Program-made: the position numbers and the translations under genes
The notes under the pieces: model-generated
What the model was told of the DNA's origin: nothing
Databases searched by the model: none
The model's input: the letters and a program-made list of their open reading frames with translations, nothing else
Assembly: GCF_027886475.1 (NCBI RefSeq)
Contig: NZ_CP115670.1
Coordinates: forward strand, 2,852,001 to 2,916,000
Length of the DNA: 64,000 nucleotides
Direction: 5' to 3'
Source of the DNA: Corynebacterium sp. SCR221107
GTDB lineage: Bacteria; Actinomycetota; Actinomycetes; Mycobacteriales; Mycobacteriaceae
In this document: piece after piece, positions 20,447 through 28,811 of the stretch
Numbering within the stretch: the first letter of the stretch is position 1
How the letters are laid out: each line of letters starts with the position of its first letter

Positions 20447-20647
20447 ATGACCAAGAATTACTACGTGGAGGGCATGACCTGCGAACACTGTGTCGCAGCT
20501 GTTACTGAGGAGCTGGAAAACGTCGCTGGCGCCCAGGGTGTAGAGGTCGATCTTGCCAGTGGCCGCGTTACCGTCACCGGCGAGGACTTCTCCGATGCTG
20601 ATGTCGCGGCAGCCGTCGCGGAGGCCGGATACGCGCTCAAAGAGTGA
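20447..20647 (+). CDS. Heavy-metal-associated (CopZ-like) metallochaperone
   Basis: The 66-residue HMA domain has the copper-binding loop GMTCEHCVAAV close to the start and ends AGYALKE, the complete length of a CopZ-type chaperone. Such proteins carry Cu(I) to a copper P-type ATPase. No ATPase gene adjoins it, so the gene stands alone. AAAGGA lies nine bases before the ATG at 20447. A strong terminator follows directly. Confidence 0.92.
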   Translation: MTKNYYVEGMTCEHCVAAVTEELENVAGAQGVEVDLASGRVTVTGEDFSDADVAAAVAEAGYALKE

Positions 20648-20671
20648 GCGAGCTTTCTTATTGTTTATTTC

Positions 20672-20705
20672 AGCCACGATCGGTTCCCGCCGGTCGTGGC
20701 TTTTT
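20672..20705 (+). terminator. Terminator of the metallochaperone gene
   Basis: AGCCACGA pairs with TCGTGGCT, followed by a run of T. The GCTTNCCGACG motif starts within this T-run. Confidence 0.9.
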
Positions 20706-20716
20706 GCTTTCCGACG
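20706..20716 (+). repeat. GCTTNCCGACG repeat, copy 10
   Basis: Reads TTTTTGCTTTCCGACGC, directly fused to the terminator T-run. Confidence 0.78.
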
Positions 20717-20799
20717 CACACCGCCCCAGACCGACCCAGCGCGTGCCAGGCGGATAGCTCCACCTTGCTGCTACCCCCGAGTCTTAGGATGAACATGTG

Positions 20800-22164
20800 A
20801 TGAGCTCACCAAATCTAACTGGGCGCAGCGCGCGCCTGGATAACCTCCCCCTCACCCCTAAACACAAGCGCATGCTATTTGGATCCGGCCTCGGCTGGGC
20901 GCTGGATGCGATGGATGTCGGCCTTATTTCCTTCATCATGGCTGCCTTAGCCAAGCACTGGGGACTAACCGCCACCGATACCTCCTGGCTAGCCTCAGTC
21001 GGTTTCATCGGCATGGCCATCGGCGCGACGTTCGGCGGCCTGCTTGCTGATCGCTTCGGCCGCCGCCGCATCTTCGCCCTCACCTTGTTGACCTACGGCA
21101 TCGCAACTGGTGCTTCGGCCCTATCGACGGGCCTAGCGATGCTTATCGTCTTAAGGTTTATCGTGGGCTTGGGGCTCGGTGCTGAGCTCCCCGTTGCCTC
21201 AACTCTGATCTCTGAATTCGCTCCGGTTAAAGTACGCGGCCGCATGGTCGTGGCATTGGAGGCTTTTTGGGCACTGGGCTGGATTGCGGCCGCTGCCATC
21301 GGCGCCTTCGTGGTCTCTGCCAGCGACAACGGCTGGCGCTGGGCCTTAGCGCTAGGTTGCGTGCCTGCGCTGTATGCCCTCTACGTGCGCCTGGGCTTGC
21401 CGGAATCCGTGCGCTTTCTGGAATCCCGCGGCAGGCTCGCCGAGGCCGAGCAGGTCGTACGTTCTTTCGAGGAACAGGTCCCCGTAGAAGAACTGAAACG
21501 CATCCGCGCGCAGGCAAACGGCCTAGACAAGAGCGCGCCTGTGAGCGTCGGGAAGCACGATGACTCAGAGGCGGAAACCGCGACCTCGATCTGGGCACCC
21601 GCGCTGCGCGGACGCACCGCCGCACTGTGGACGGTTTGGTTTTGCATCAACCTCAGCTACTACGGCGCCTTCATCTGGATCCCTTCCCTGCTCGTGCAAG
21701 ACGGCTTCAGCCTCGTCAAATCCTTCCAATTCACCCTCATCATCACTTTGGCGCAGCTGCCCGGTTACGCAGCGGCGGCGTGGCTCATTGAGGTGTGGGG
21801 AAGGCGCACAACGCTGGCGGTGTTTTTGGCTGGCTCCGCGATCGCCGCGGGTCTTTACGGCTTCGTCGACACCACGGCGATGATCATCGTCGCCGGATGC
21901 TTGCTCAGCTTCTTCAACTTAGGCGCCTGGGGTGCGCTGTATGCCATCGGACCGGAGCTGTATCCCACCAAGGTGCGCGGGGCCGGCACCGGGGCGGCTG
22001 CGGGATTCGGACGCATCGCCTCGATCATCGCCCCGCTCATCGTGCCGCTGATCATCGGCGCCGCCGGCCGCAACGCCTTGTTCCTACTCTTCGGCGCGGC
22101 CTTCGTCATCGCTGCGATTGCTGCCTGGACCTTGCCGGAGCAAAAGGGCAAGGTCTTGCACTAG
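20800..22164 (+). CDS. MFS transporter, aromatic acid/niacin-type symporter
   Basis: A 12-helix major facilitator of 454 residues. The signature between helices 2 and 3 is clear: GGLLADRFGRRR. Other marks are ALDAMDVGLISFI in helix 1 and GPELYPTKVRGAGTGAA near helix 11, which are typical of sugar/aromatic-acid (SP/AAHS) carriers such as niacin or benzoate permeases. A loop of about 60 residues follows helix 6. Import of a small organic acid with protons is the best guess; the substrate is not determined by sequence. An alternative GTG start sits one codon upstream. Confidence 0.85.
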   Translation: MSSPNLTGRSARLDNLPLTPKHKRMLFGSGLGWALDAMDVGLISFIMAALAKHWGLTATDTSWLASVGFIGMAIGATFGGLLADRFGRRRIFALTLLTYGIATGASALSTGLAMLIVLRFIVGLGLGAELPVASTLISEFAPVKVRGRMVVALEAFWALGWIAAAAIGAFVVSASDNGWRWALALGCVPALYALYVRLGLPESVRFLESRGRLAEAEQVVRSFEEQVPVEELKRIRAQANGLDKSAPVSVGKHDDSEAETATSIWAPALRGRTAALWTVWFCINLSYYGAFIWIPSLLVQDGFSLVKSFQFTLIITLAQLPGYAAAAWLIEVWGRRTTLAVFLAGSAIAAGLYGFVDTTAMIIVAGCLLSFFNLGAWGALYAIGPELYPTKVRGAGTGAAAGFGRIASIIAPLIVPLIIGAAGRNALFLLFGAAFVIAAIAAWTLPEQKGKVLH

Positions 22165-22180
22165 CGTTAAGCTGCTGAAA

Positions 22181-23728
22181 CTAGCCGCGAGCCATGTCCA
22201 CGAAGCGCGAGTAGTGCAACTGGTGTGCCACCTGCACGGTGTCGATGGGTCCGCCGCGGTGCTTGGCTAGGATAATGTCCGCCTCACCGGCACGCTCGTT
22301 GTCCTTGTCCTGAGAGTCAGGGCGGTACAAGAGCATGACCATGTCGGCGTCCTGCTCCAGCGAGCCGGATTCACGCAGGTCGGCGATCTGCGGGCGCTTG
22401 TCGGTACGGGATTCCGGACCACGGTTGAGCTGCGAGATGGCAATCAGCGGGACATCGAGTTCCTTGGCCAAAAGCTTGAGCTGGCGGGAGAACTCGGAGA
22501 CTTCCTGCTGGCGCGATTCCACGCGCTTGCCTGAGCTCATCAGCTGCAGGTAGTCGATCACGATCATCTGCAGATCATGCTTCTGCTTGAGCTGGCGAGC
22601 CTTCGAGCGAATCTCCATCATGGTGAGGTTGGCTGAGTCGTCAATAAACAGCGGGGCGTTTTCGATTTGTCCCACCCGCGTGGCCAGCTTGGCCCATGCC
22701 TCATCGTTGAGGCGGCCCGCGCGCATGTCGGAGAGCTTGACCTCGGTCTCAGCGGACAACAGGCGCATGACGATCTCTGACTTCGACATTTCCAAGGAGA
22801 AGACGACAGCGGTCTTGCCGTGCTTGATGGAGCACGACCGCACAAAGTCCAAAGCCAGGGTGGACTTGCCCACGCCGGGTCGGGCGGCCACGATGATCAT
22901 CTGACCGCCGTGCAGGCCGTTGGTCAAGTTATCCAAGTCGATGAAGCCGGTTGGAATACCCATCGCCAGGCCACCGTTGGTGGTGATCTCATCGAGCTCA
23001 TCCATCGTCGGCTGCAGCAGATCCATGAGCACGGAATAGTCTTCCGTCTTTGACTTCTTGGCGATATCGAAGACCTGTTGCTGCGCCATGTCGATCACGG
23101 CGTCGATCTCCGCGCCTTCGGTTCCCTCATAGCCGAGCTGGACGACGCGAGTGCCTGCGTCGACAAGCTTGCGCAGCAGCGCCTTTTCGGCAACGATTTC
23201 TGCATAATAGCGGGCGTTAGCGGCTGTCGGCACGCTCGAGATAAGCGTGTGCAGATACGGCGCACCGCCAGCGCGCTCAAGATCGTTATTGCGATCGAGG
23301 CGCGCGGCGACGATCACCGCGTCGATCTCCTTGTTATCCGCAAACAGGTCAATGATGGCCTGATAGATCAGCACATGCGCCGGACGGTAGAAGTCCTCGG
23401 GGCTGAGCAGCTCGATGATGTCGACCACCGTGGACGGGGACATGAGCATAGCACCCAACACGCCCTGCTCAGCCTCATTATCATGCGGTGGCTGACGAAA
23501 CTCGCCGAAAGGATTGAGATTGGCATTCCGGTTGGCGCCACCGCGCTTGCGATCCCCGCCCCGCCACTGTTGACGCGGACGCGATTGGGCAAACGCCGGG
23601 GTGAGCTCAGTGCCAAAATCCGGTGGGTAGTCCAAATCATCGGGCACTGGGGGCTCATCATTGACGATTGGTGGTACGAAGTCATCGTCAAAGCTTGCAT
23701 TGCTTGCGCCATCTAAACCTGCGGACAC
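22181..23728 (-). CDS. dnaB: Replicative DNA helicase DnaB
   Basis: This is the hexameric helicase that unwinds DNA at the replication fork. The N-terminal DnaB domain begins at PPHDNEAEQGVLGAMLMSP. The RecA-like domain holds Walker A (ARPGVGKST), Walker B (LQMIVIDYLQLM) and the QLNRGPESR segment with the arginine finger nearby. No intein interrupts it. The start is uncertain: a TTG at 23773 gives 530 residues; the GTG at 23728 (VSAGLDGASN) gives 515 and is used here. The 70 or so N-terminal residues are acidic and disordered. Gene order with rplI, ssb and rpsF is that of Mycobacteriales. Confidence 0.95.
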   Translation of the reverse strand: MSAGLDGASNASFDDDFVPPIVNDEPPVPDDLDYPPDFGTELTPAFAQSRPRQQWRGGDRKRGGANRNANLNPFGEFRQPPHDNEAEQGVLGAMLMSPSTVVDIIELLSPEDFYRPAHVLIYQAIIDLFADNKEIDAVIVAARLDRNNDLERAGGAPYLHTLISSVPTAANARYYAEIVAEKALLRKLVDAGTRVVQLGYEGTEGAEIDAVIDMAQQQVFDIAKKSKTEDYSVLMDLLQPTMDELDEITTNGGLAMGIPTGFIDLDNLTNGLHGGQMIIVAARPGVGKSTLALDFVRSCSIKHGKTAVVFSLEMSKSEIVMRLLSAETEVKLSDMRAGRLNDEAWAKLATRVGQIENAPLFIDDSANLTMMEIRSKARQLKQKHDLQMIVIDYLQLMSSGKRVESRQQEVSEFSRQLKLLAKELDVPLIAISQLNRGPESRTDKRPQIADLRESGSLEQDADMVMLLYRPDSQDKDNERAGEADIILAKHRGGPIDTVQVAHQLHYSRFVDMARG

Positions 23729-23928
23729 AATACCCCACGCCTTCCATGTATCGTTTTCACCCCGTTGCGCCAACGCACAACGAATAAAGACGCGCCCCGA
23801 AAGGCGCCCTACTGATTGTAGGACTAAATGCGGCGCGGGTGGGTTCCCTCTCCCCGCAACAAGGTGATCACCACGAAACGGCAGGGCTCCACCCGCAAGG
23901 ATGCGCCTGCGACCTCTGGTCTTTGTAG

Positions 23929-26013
23929 TTAGCTGGCCTGCTCTTTTTCCTTCCGGGCGATGGCATCGGCGGCGCGAATAAGCGCAAGGTGGGAAAAGGC
24001 CTGCGGGAAGTTTCCCGCCAGGCGCTTATTGATGGGATCGTATTCCTCGGCCAGCAGGCCGACATCATTAGCAACGCCTGCGACCAACTGCATCTTCTCT
24101 TTAGCCTCCGCCAGCCTCCCGGAGGCGGCGTACTGCTCGATGAGCCAGAACGTGCAGATCAAAAACGGACTCTCGTCGCCGGCAAGCCCGTCGACACCGC
24201 CCTCGGTGCGGTAGCGGAAAACGAACCCGTGCTCGTCCACGAGCTCCTTTTCAATCACCGCCACGGTAGCCAGCATCCGCGGATCCGATGCCTCGATAAA
24301 CCTGGTATGCGGGAGCTGCAGCAAGGAAGCATCCACCGTGTCACCCTCGTAGAATTGCGTAAACGCGCCCAGGCTTTCGTTGTAGCCGTTCTTGAGAATC
24401 TCCTCGCGCAGCCGATCGCGATAAAACCGCCAACTTTCCACATCACCATCGAGGCCGTGTTGCTCGACTGCCCTAATGCCTTCGTTATAGGCCGCCCACA
24501 TCATTACTCGACCGTGGGTAAAGAAGCGCTGTTGCCCACGCATCTCCCAAATGCCGTGGTCTTTGACGTGAATGTGCGAGGTCTGATAGTCCAGGAGCTG
24601 TTTTTGCAGGCCCCACGAGTATTCGTCTTCCTTGTATCCGGCATCGCGCAGCCTTGCCAATGCCAGCATCACCTCACCGACCACGTCGGCCTGATACTGC
24701 GCGGCCGCGCCGTTGCCGATGCGCACCGGGCGGGAATCCGCATAGCCAGCAAGGTGGGGCAATTCCTTTTCTTGCAGCTCTCGCTCGCCGCCCAAGCCAT
24801 ACATGATCTGCAGGTTTTCCACATCCCCTGCCACCGCACGCAGCAGCCAATCCCGCCAGTCCAACGCGCCCTCGACGAGCCCGTGGCTGGCCATGACTTC
24901 CACGGTCAGGGCCGCATCGCGCAGCCAGGTATAGCGGTAGTCCCAATTGCGTTCGCCACCGAAGTCCTCCGGCAGACTGGTGGTCGGGGCTGCGACGATG
25001 CCGCCGGTATCTGAATGGGTCAGCGCGCGTAGCACTAGCAAAGACCGACGTACGAGCCGCGCCCAGGGTGAATCCACCTCGACTGCGGCCAGCCAGGACT
25101 GCCAGAAATCCTTGGTCAGCAGCAACGCCGAATGCGCATCCATGGGAACCGGCAGTTGTTGCCACGACGGGAACCAGGTCAGCGACCATGCCAGGCGTTC
25201 GCCGGCGGTCATGCGGAAGCTGCCCACCAGCCGTGGCAGTAGCCCGGATTGGCCTTCTTCAAGGTCATCGTCCGTGGCAGGTGTGAGCATCGGCCCGTGC
25301 AGCAATAATCCATCCGGCCCGGCTTTACACACCAAGACCTGTTCCCCTGTGTCGGGCAGCACCTGATTGCTAAACCACGGCAATGCGCGCGCATAATTGA
25401 AACGCACCCGCAGGTCTTGGACGATGGTGACCTCACCGCTGATACATTCCACTATCCGTACAACGTCTGCCTGCACCGTGGACGGCGGCAGGAAGTCAAT
25501 CACTTTGGCGGTGCCCGTGGGGCACTCCCAGATTGTCTCGACGATGAGGGTATCCCCCAGATACCGGCGCTCGCGCACCATGCCACCGCGAACGGCCAGG
25601 CGCCAGCGACCATCATCGGCGGTACCGAGCAAGGCGCTAAAGACCGCCGCGGAGTCAAAGCGTGGCAGACACAGCCAGTCGATCGAACCCTCTCTGGAAA
25701 CCAGCGGCCCCGTCTGCAGATCACTGAGCAGCGCGTAGTCCTCGATGGGGGTGATGTGCCGTCTGCGGGTGCTAGCGTCCTTGCCCGCTTGAGCACTTGA
25801 CGATGATCCCTCAGAATCGTGTGGTGCCGCCCCTTTCTGCTTGCCGACGCTCGCCGGGCCTGGCTTCTTGTCCGCCACCTGGCCGCCAGCAGGTTGGCCT
25901 TGATTCTGTGCACTACCTGCTTCCGCAACCTTACCGAGGCCGCGCTGATGAAGGCCCTCAGGGATGGCCTCGTTCGGAGCGATTGTATCCGGTGGTGTGT
26001 TGCGTTTTTCCAT
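23929..26013 (-). CDS. GH15 trehalase/glucoamylase
   Basis: A 694-residue glycoside hydrolase. The catalytic part starts at about residue 95 with ITPIEDYALLSDLQTGPLVS and GSIDWLCLPRFDS, the block that opens mycobacterial GH15 trehalases; the (alpha/alpha)6 barrel follows with NWDYRYTWLRDAA and, near the end, GGVDGLAGDESPFLICTFWL, where the catalytic acids are expected. It would cleave alpha-glucosidic bonds, most likely trehalose. No signal peptide is present, so it acts in the cytoplasm. The first 95 residues are Gly/Gln/Ser-rich and disordered and include a coding copy of the GCTTNCCGACG word (25839-25849). Confidence 0.88.
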   Translation of the reverse strand: MEKRNTPPDTIAPNEAIPEGLHQRGLGKVAEAGSAQNQGQPAGGQVADKKPGPASVGKQKGAAPHDSEGSSSSAQAGKDASTRRRHITPIEDYALLSDLQTGPLVSREGSIDWLCLPRFDSAAVFSALLGTADDGRWRLAVRGGMVRERRYLGDTLIVETIWECPTGTAKVIDFLPPSTVQADVVRIVECISGEVTIVQDLRVRFNYARALPWFSNQVLPDTGEQVLVCKAGPDGLLLHGPMLTPATDDDLEEGQSGLLPRLVGSFRMTAGERLAWSLTWFPSWQQLPVPMDAHSALLLTKDFWQSWLAAVEVDSPWARLVRRSLLVLRALTHSDTGGIVAAPTTSLPEDFGGERNWDYRYTWLRDAALTVEVMASHGLVEGALDWRDWLLRAVAGDVENLQIMYGLGGERELQEKELPHLAGYADSRPVRIGNGAAAQYQADVVGEVMLALARLRDAGYKEDEYSWGLQKQLLDYQTSHIHVKDHGIWEMRGQQRFFTHGRVMMWAAYNEGIRAVEQHGLDGDVESWRFYRDRLREEILKNGYNESLGAFTQFYEGDTVDASLLQLPHTRFIEASDPRMLATVAVIEKELVDEHGFVFRYRTEGGVDGLAGDESPFLICTFWLIEQYAASGRLAEAKEKMQLVAGVANDVGLLAEEYDPINKRLAGNFPQAFSHLALIRAADAIARKEKEQAS
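25839..25849 (+). repeat. GCTTNCCGACG repeat inside the GH15 N-terminal linker
   Basis: A copy within coding sequence (translated VGK on the minus strand), in the disordered N-terminal extension rather than in the enzyme domain. Confidence 0.6.
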
Positions 26014-26148
26014 AGCCCATTTCTACACGATGGCTCCGACCTCGCGACAGGTCTTTTCGAACACCCCCACCCCAGCGGCCTGAACACGTTTCCCCTGAAT
26101 CCTAAAAATGACGGCGCTAATCCACGTGATTTTTCTTAAGTTTTGGGC

Positions 26149-26472
26149 AGTCCCCACAGGGTTGTCGACATCGAGTAAGCGTGGTTGTCCACAGAGTTAT
26201 CCACAGGTGTCCACATTGCTTGGGGAAATCCGTGGTGAAAACTCACACCTTCTGTGGATAAGTGATGGACGTACCACCACCCCGGGTCGAAACGCCTACT
26301 ATTCCCGCTGGTCACAGCCTTTTTGAGTTTTTCACCGGCCTGTGGAATTCGATGAAAATTCAGTGAACAACCTTGTCACCTGCGGGTTTGACAAACGGAA
26401 TTTTGGTGTTTTTTAGCCCTAAACCCATATGCAGGGCATTCTTTTTTCAATTTGTCCCCAGCGTTATCCACA
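26149..26472. other. DnaA-box cluster, origin-like or DnaA-titrating region
   Basis: In a 660-bp gap without genes. Perfect TTRTCCACA boxes lie at 26185-26193 (TTGTCCACA), 26197-26205, 26253-26261 (inverted) and 26464-26472. One-mismatch forms are at 26207-26215 and 26452-26460, with weaker ones at about 26150 and 26341. T-rich tracts (about 26400-26455) stand between the last boxes, as in a DNA-unwinding element. About one perfect box would be expected by chance in the whole window. Without dnaA or dnaN nearby it cannot be called the chromosomal origin; it could also be a DnaA reservoir or control site. Confidence 0.7.
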
Positions 26473-26583
26473 GGTAAAAAAATCCAGATGTCAAGGTCGT
26501 AATTCTCACAGGTTTGCGGAGTATTCCTTCCTCCGATCTATCACCTAGCGGTGTCTGCATCACGCCAGTTGGGGTGAGAATAA

Positions 26584-26625
26584 ACGAACGGCCCCACTCC
26601 CGTTGAAGGGGAGGGGGCCGTTCGT
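26584..26625 (-). terminator. Terminator of the rpsF-ssb-rplI cluster
   Basis: Twelve-base arms (ACGAACGGCCCC and its complement), extended inward by ACTCCC/GGGGAG, 50 bases after the rplI stop. Confidence 0.85.
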
Positions 26626-26674
26626 CTGCTGTTGTCGTTGGGCTAGAAATCTAGCCGTTGTTGTTGCCTAGAGA

Positions 26675-27127
26675 TTAGGCAGCAACAACCTCAAAGTTCA
26701 CCTTTGCTGCGATGTCGGAGTGCAGCTTTACGTTCACGGAGTACTTGCCCGTGGACTTGATCAAGCCCTTAGGAAGTTCGATGGAACGCTTGTCCAGGGT
26801 CGGGCCGCCGGCCTGCTTGACAGCAGCGGCGATGTCCTCAGCGGAAACGGAGCCGAAGAGCTTGCCCTTGTCCGAGGTACGGACTGCAACGGAGACACCC
26901 TCGAGTGCCTCAACTGCAGCCTTGACTTCGCGTGCGTGATCGAGATCGCGAATTGCGCGAGCCTCCTGAGCACGCTTGATGCCCTCGATCTGCTTCTCGG
27001 CACCACGGGTGGCCACGATGGCCAGGCCGCGAGGAAGCAGGAGGTTACGTCCGTAGCCGTCCTTGACCTCCACGATGTCGCCTGCGACACCGAGGTTGTC
27101 AACGTCGGCGGTGAGGATCAGCTTCAT
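26675..27127 (-). CDS. rplI: Ribosomal protein bL9
   Basis: The 150-residue protein starts [36 protein letters not shown], the hallmark of bL9 (quoted by its ends: [13 protein letters not shown] and NLLLPRGLA). The central long helix and C-terminal RNA-binding domain are complete. It binds 23S rRNA near the L1 stalk. The ATG at 27127 is chosen over a frame 14 residues longer because it matches the family. It follows ssb; rpsR, which stands between them in mycobacteria, is absent here as in other corynebacteria. Confidence 0.96.
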   Translation of the reverse strand: MKLILTADVDNLGVAGDIVEVKDGYGRNLLLPRGLAIVATRGAEKQIEGIKRAQEARAIRDLDHAREVKAAVEALEGVSVAVRTSDKGKLFGSVSAEDIAAAVKQAGGPTLDKRSIELPKGLIKSTGKYSVNVKLHSDIAAKVNFEVVAA

Positions 27128-27248
27128 GATCCCTGCCTTTCGTTTTACGGCCTCTTTCCCTATTGGCACCTCCAGCCCAAGCGGGGCGAAAGTCTCCAGG
27201 AAAGAGGAAAGTGTGAAAATCAGTTGATATTAGTGCTTATCGATCGCC

Positions 27249-27869
27249 TTAGAACGGCGGATCGTCATCGGCACCACCGAATCCACTAGCTGGTGGCGCA
27301 CTGTTCCATGGGTCTGGTTCGGTGCTGCCACGTTGGGCCTGCTGCGATGAGCCCGGCTGACCCTGGAAGCCGCCCTGGTTGCCTTGGTTAAAGCCACCTT
27401 GAGCACCTCCGCCGAAGCCGCCCTGGCCGCCGCCATTGAAGCCGCCACCATTGTTTCCGTAAGAACCACCAGCGTTGCCGCCGCCAAAGTTGCCGCCCTC
27501 GCGGGCGTTGCGGTTGACGGTTGCGGTTGCGTAGCGCAGGGATGGGCCGACCTCGTCGACGTCAATCTCCATGACGCTACGCTTTTCACCCTCGCGGGTT
27601 TCGTAAGAGCGCTGCTTGAGGCGACCGGTGACGATAACGCGGGTGCCCTTTGTGAGGGATTCCGCCACATTCTCGGCGGCCTGACGCCAGATGTTGCAAC
27701 TGATGAACATAGCTTCGCCATCGACCCACTGGTTCGTCTGATTATCAAATCGACGTGGGGTGGATGCGACGCGGAAATTCGCCACCGCAGCACCGTTGGG
27801 GGTGAAGCGGAGCTCTGGGTCGGCGACAATGTTGCCGACAACAGTGATGTTGACGTCTCCCTGTGCCAT
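27249..27869 (-). CDS. ssb: Single-stranded DNA-binding protein
   Basis: A 206-residue SSB. The OB fold begins [20 protein letters not shown] and includes [20 protein letters not shown] and [16 protein letters not shown] Gly/Gln/Asn-rich linker of about 80 residues follows, and the protein ends DDDPPF, the acidic tip that recruits replication and repair partners. It coats single-stranded DNA as a tetramer. GGAAGAG lies before the ATG. Cotranscribed with rpsF and rplI. Confidence 0.96.
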   Translation of the reverse strand: MAQGDVNITVVGNIVADPELRFTPNGAAVANFRVASTPRRFDNQTNQWVDGEAMFISCNIWRQAAENVAESLTKGTRVIVTGRLKQRSYETREGEKRSVMEIDVDEVGPSLRYATATVNRNAREGGNFGGGNAGGSYGNNGGGFNGGGQGGFGGGAQGGFNQGNQGGFQGQPGSSQQAQRGSTEPDPWNSAPPASGFGGADDDPPF

Positions 27870-27995
27870 GTTCTCTTCCTTAAAGTCGAACTGCTTGTGG
27901 TACTTAACGTGGAACTTTTGTGGATTGGATGCGCAAGAAGAAACCGGTTCACTTACGCCAAAAGTTCAGCTTTGCCTCAAATATAGGCGAAAGCG

Positions 27996-28283
27996 TTACT
28001 TGTCGTTGCGCAGAACCTTGGTACGCAGAACGCTGTCGTTCAGGTTCAGAACGCGGTCGAGCTCCAGGACGGTAGCGGACTCGCAGTTGAGGTTCACTAC
28101 AGCGTAGATTCCCTCTTCCTTCTTGGCGATTGGGTAGGCCAGACGGCGCTTACCCCAGATATCAACCTTTTCCACGGTGCCGTTTTCCTTGCGGACGATC
28201 TCGAGGAACTTGTCCAGGGACGGGGCAACAGTGCGTTCATCCTGGGAAGGATCCAGAATGACCATAACTTCGTAGTGACGCAC
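27996..28283 (-). CDS. rpsF: Ribosomal protein bS6
   Basis: The 95-residue protein reads [18 protein letters not shown] and contains [18 protein letters not shown], both standard for bS6 of the small subunit. The GTG at 28283 is chosen over ATG at 28292: GGAGG is 11 bases before the GTG but only two before the ATG, and family members start at this point. It is the first gene of the rpsF-ssb-rplI cluster. Confidence 0.95.
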   Translation of the reverse strand: MRHYEVMVILDPSQDERTVAPSLDKFLEIVRKENGTVEKVDIWGKRRLAYPIAKKEEGIYAVVNLNCESATVLELDRVLNLNDSVLRTKVLRNDK

Positions 28284-28569
28284 GGACCTCATCACCTCCT
28301 ATGGTCTTGTAGTAATTTGATTCGGCCACAGCCCGAATTGGCTGTGGCAGGAGGGTTCGTTGCGTCAGCAACCTTTCTAAGATAACGGAAGTCATCCCAA
28401 AAGTCCAGCCCACGCGCCCGCATTTGCGCACTTCCGCTCCAACTCTGCCTACTTCACCCGCAGCGGCGAGACAATGGACCCGAATCCAAGGCACGGTTGA
28501 CTTGTGCGACTGAAAAGAATGTGTGCCTTGGGTACGGCAGGGGACGAAAGTCCGTGCCCGTGGCAGTCC

Positions 28570-28761
28570 CTAGCTCGGGTTGTTGGCCACGTATATTCCA
28601 ATGAGCAAGGGCACGATGGTGATAAGCACGATCGCGATGCTAAATAGCGTCCATATCTGCTTCTTTGATTTGTTGTACATGAAGCTGGCAAAAGCCGAAC
28701 CGAAGAAGAGAAAGCCCACGAATACGCTTCCCATGGTGGCAAACATTACTGGCATTGACAT
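28570..28761 (-). CDS. Small two-helix membrane protein
   Basis: This 63-residue protein has two hydrophobic helices (VMFATMGSVFVGFLFFGSAFA and IWTLFSIAIVLITIVPLLI) joined by a basic loop, YNKSKKQ. AAAGGA lies nine bases before the ATG. It stands between the GT87 gene and rpsF, on the same strand. I recognise no named family. A GCTTNCCGACG copy lies 25 bases ahead of the start. Confidence 0.75.
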   Translation of the reverse strand: MSMPVMFATMGSVFVGFLFFGSAFASFMYNKSKKQIWTLFSIAIVLITIVPLLIGIYVANNPS

Positions 28762-28786
28762 TGCGATGATTTCCTTTGTTGAGTTT

Positions 28787-28797
28787 GCTTTCCGACG
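28787..28797 (+). repeat. GCTTNCCGACG repeat, copy 11
   Basis: In the 50-bp gap between the GT87 gene end and the small membrane gene start; this copy is opposite in direction to both genes. Confidence 0.72.
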
Positions 28798-28811
28798 TCC
28801 ACGGGACGTAC

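Noticed and set aside
26149..26472. Calling this the chromosomal origin outright
   Set aside because: dnaA, dnaN and recF are not in the window, and DnaA boxes alone also occur at titration sites.
28237..28494. 85-codon frame upstream of rpsF
   Set aside because: It overlaps the rpsF start and promoter, has no ribosome site and no protein-like features.
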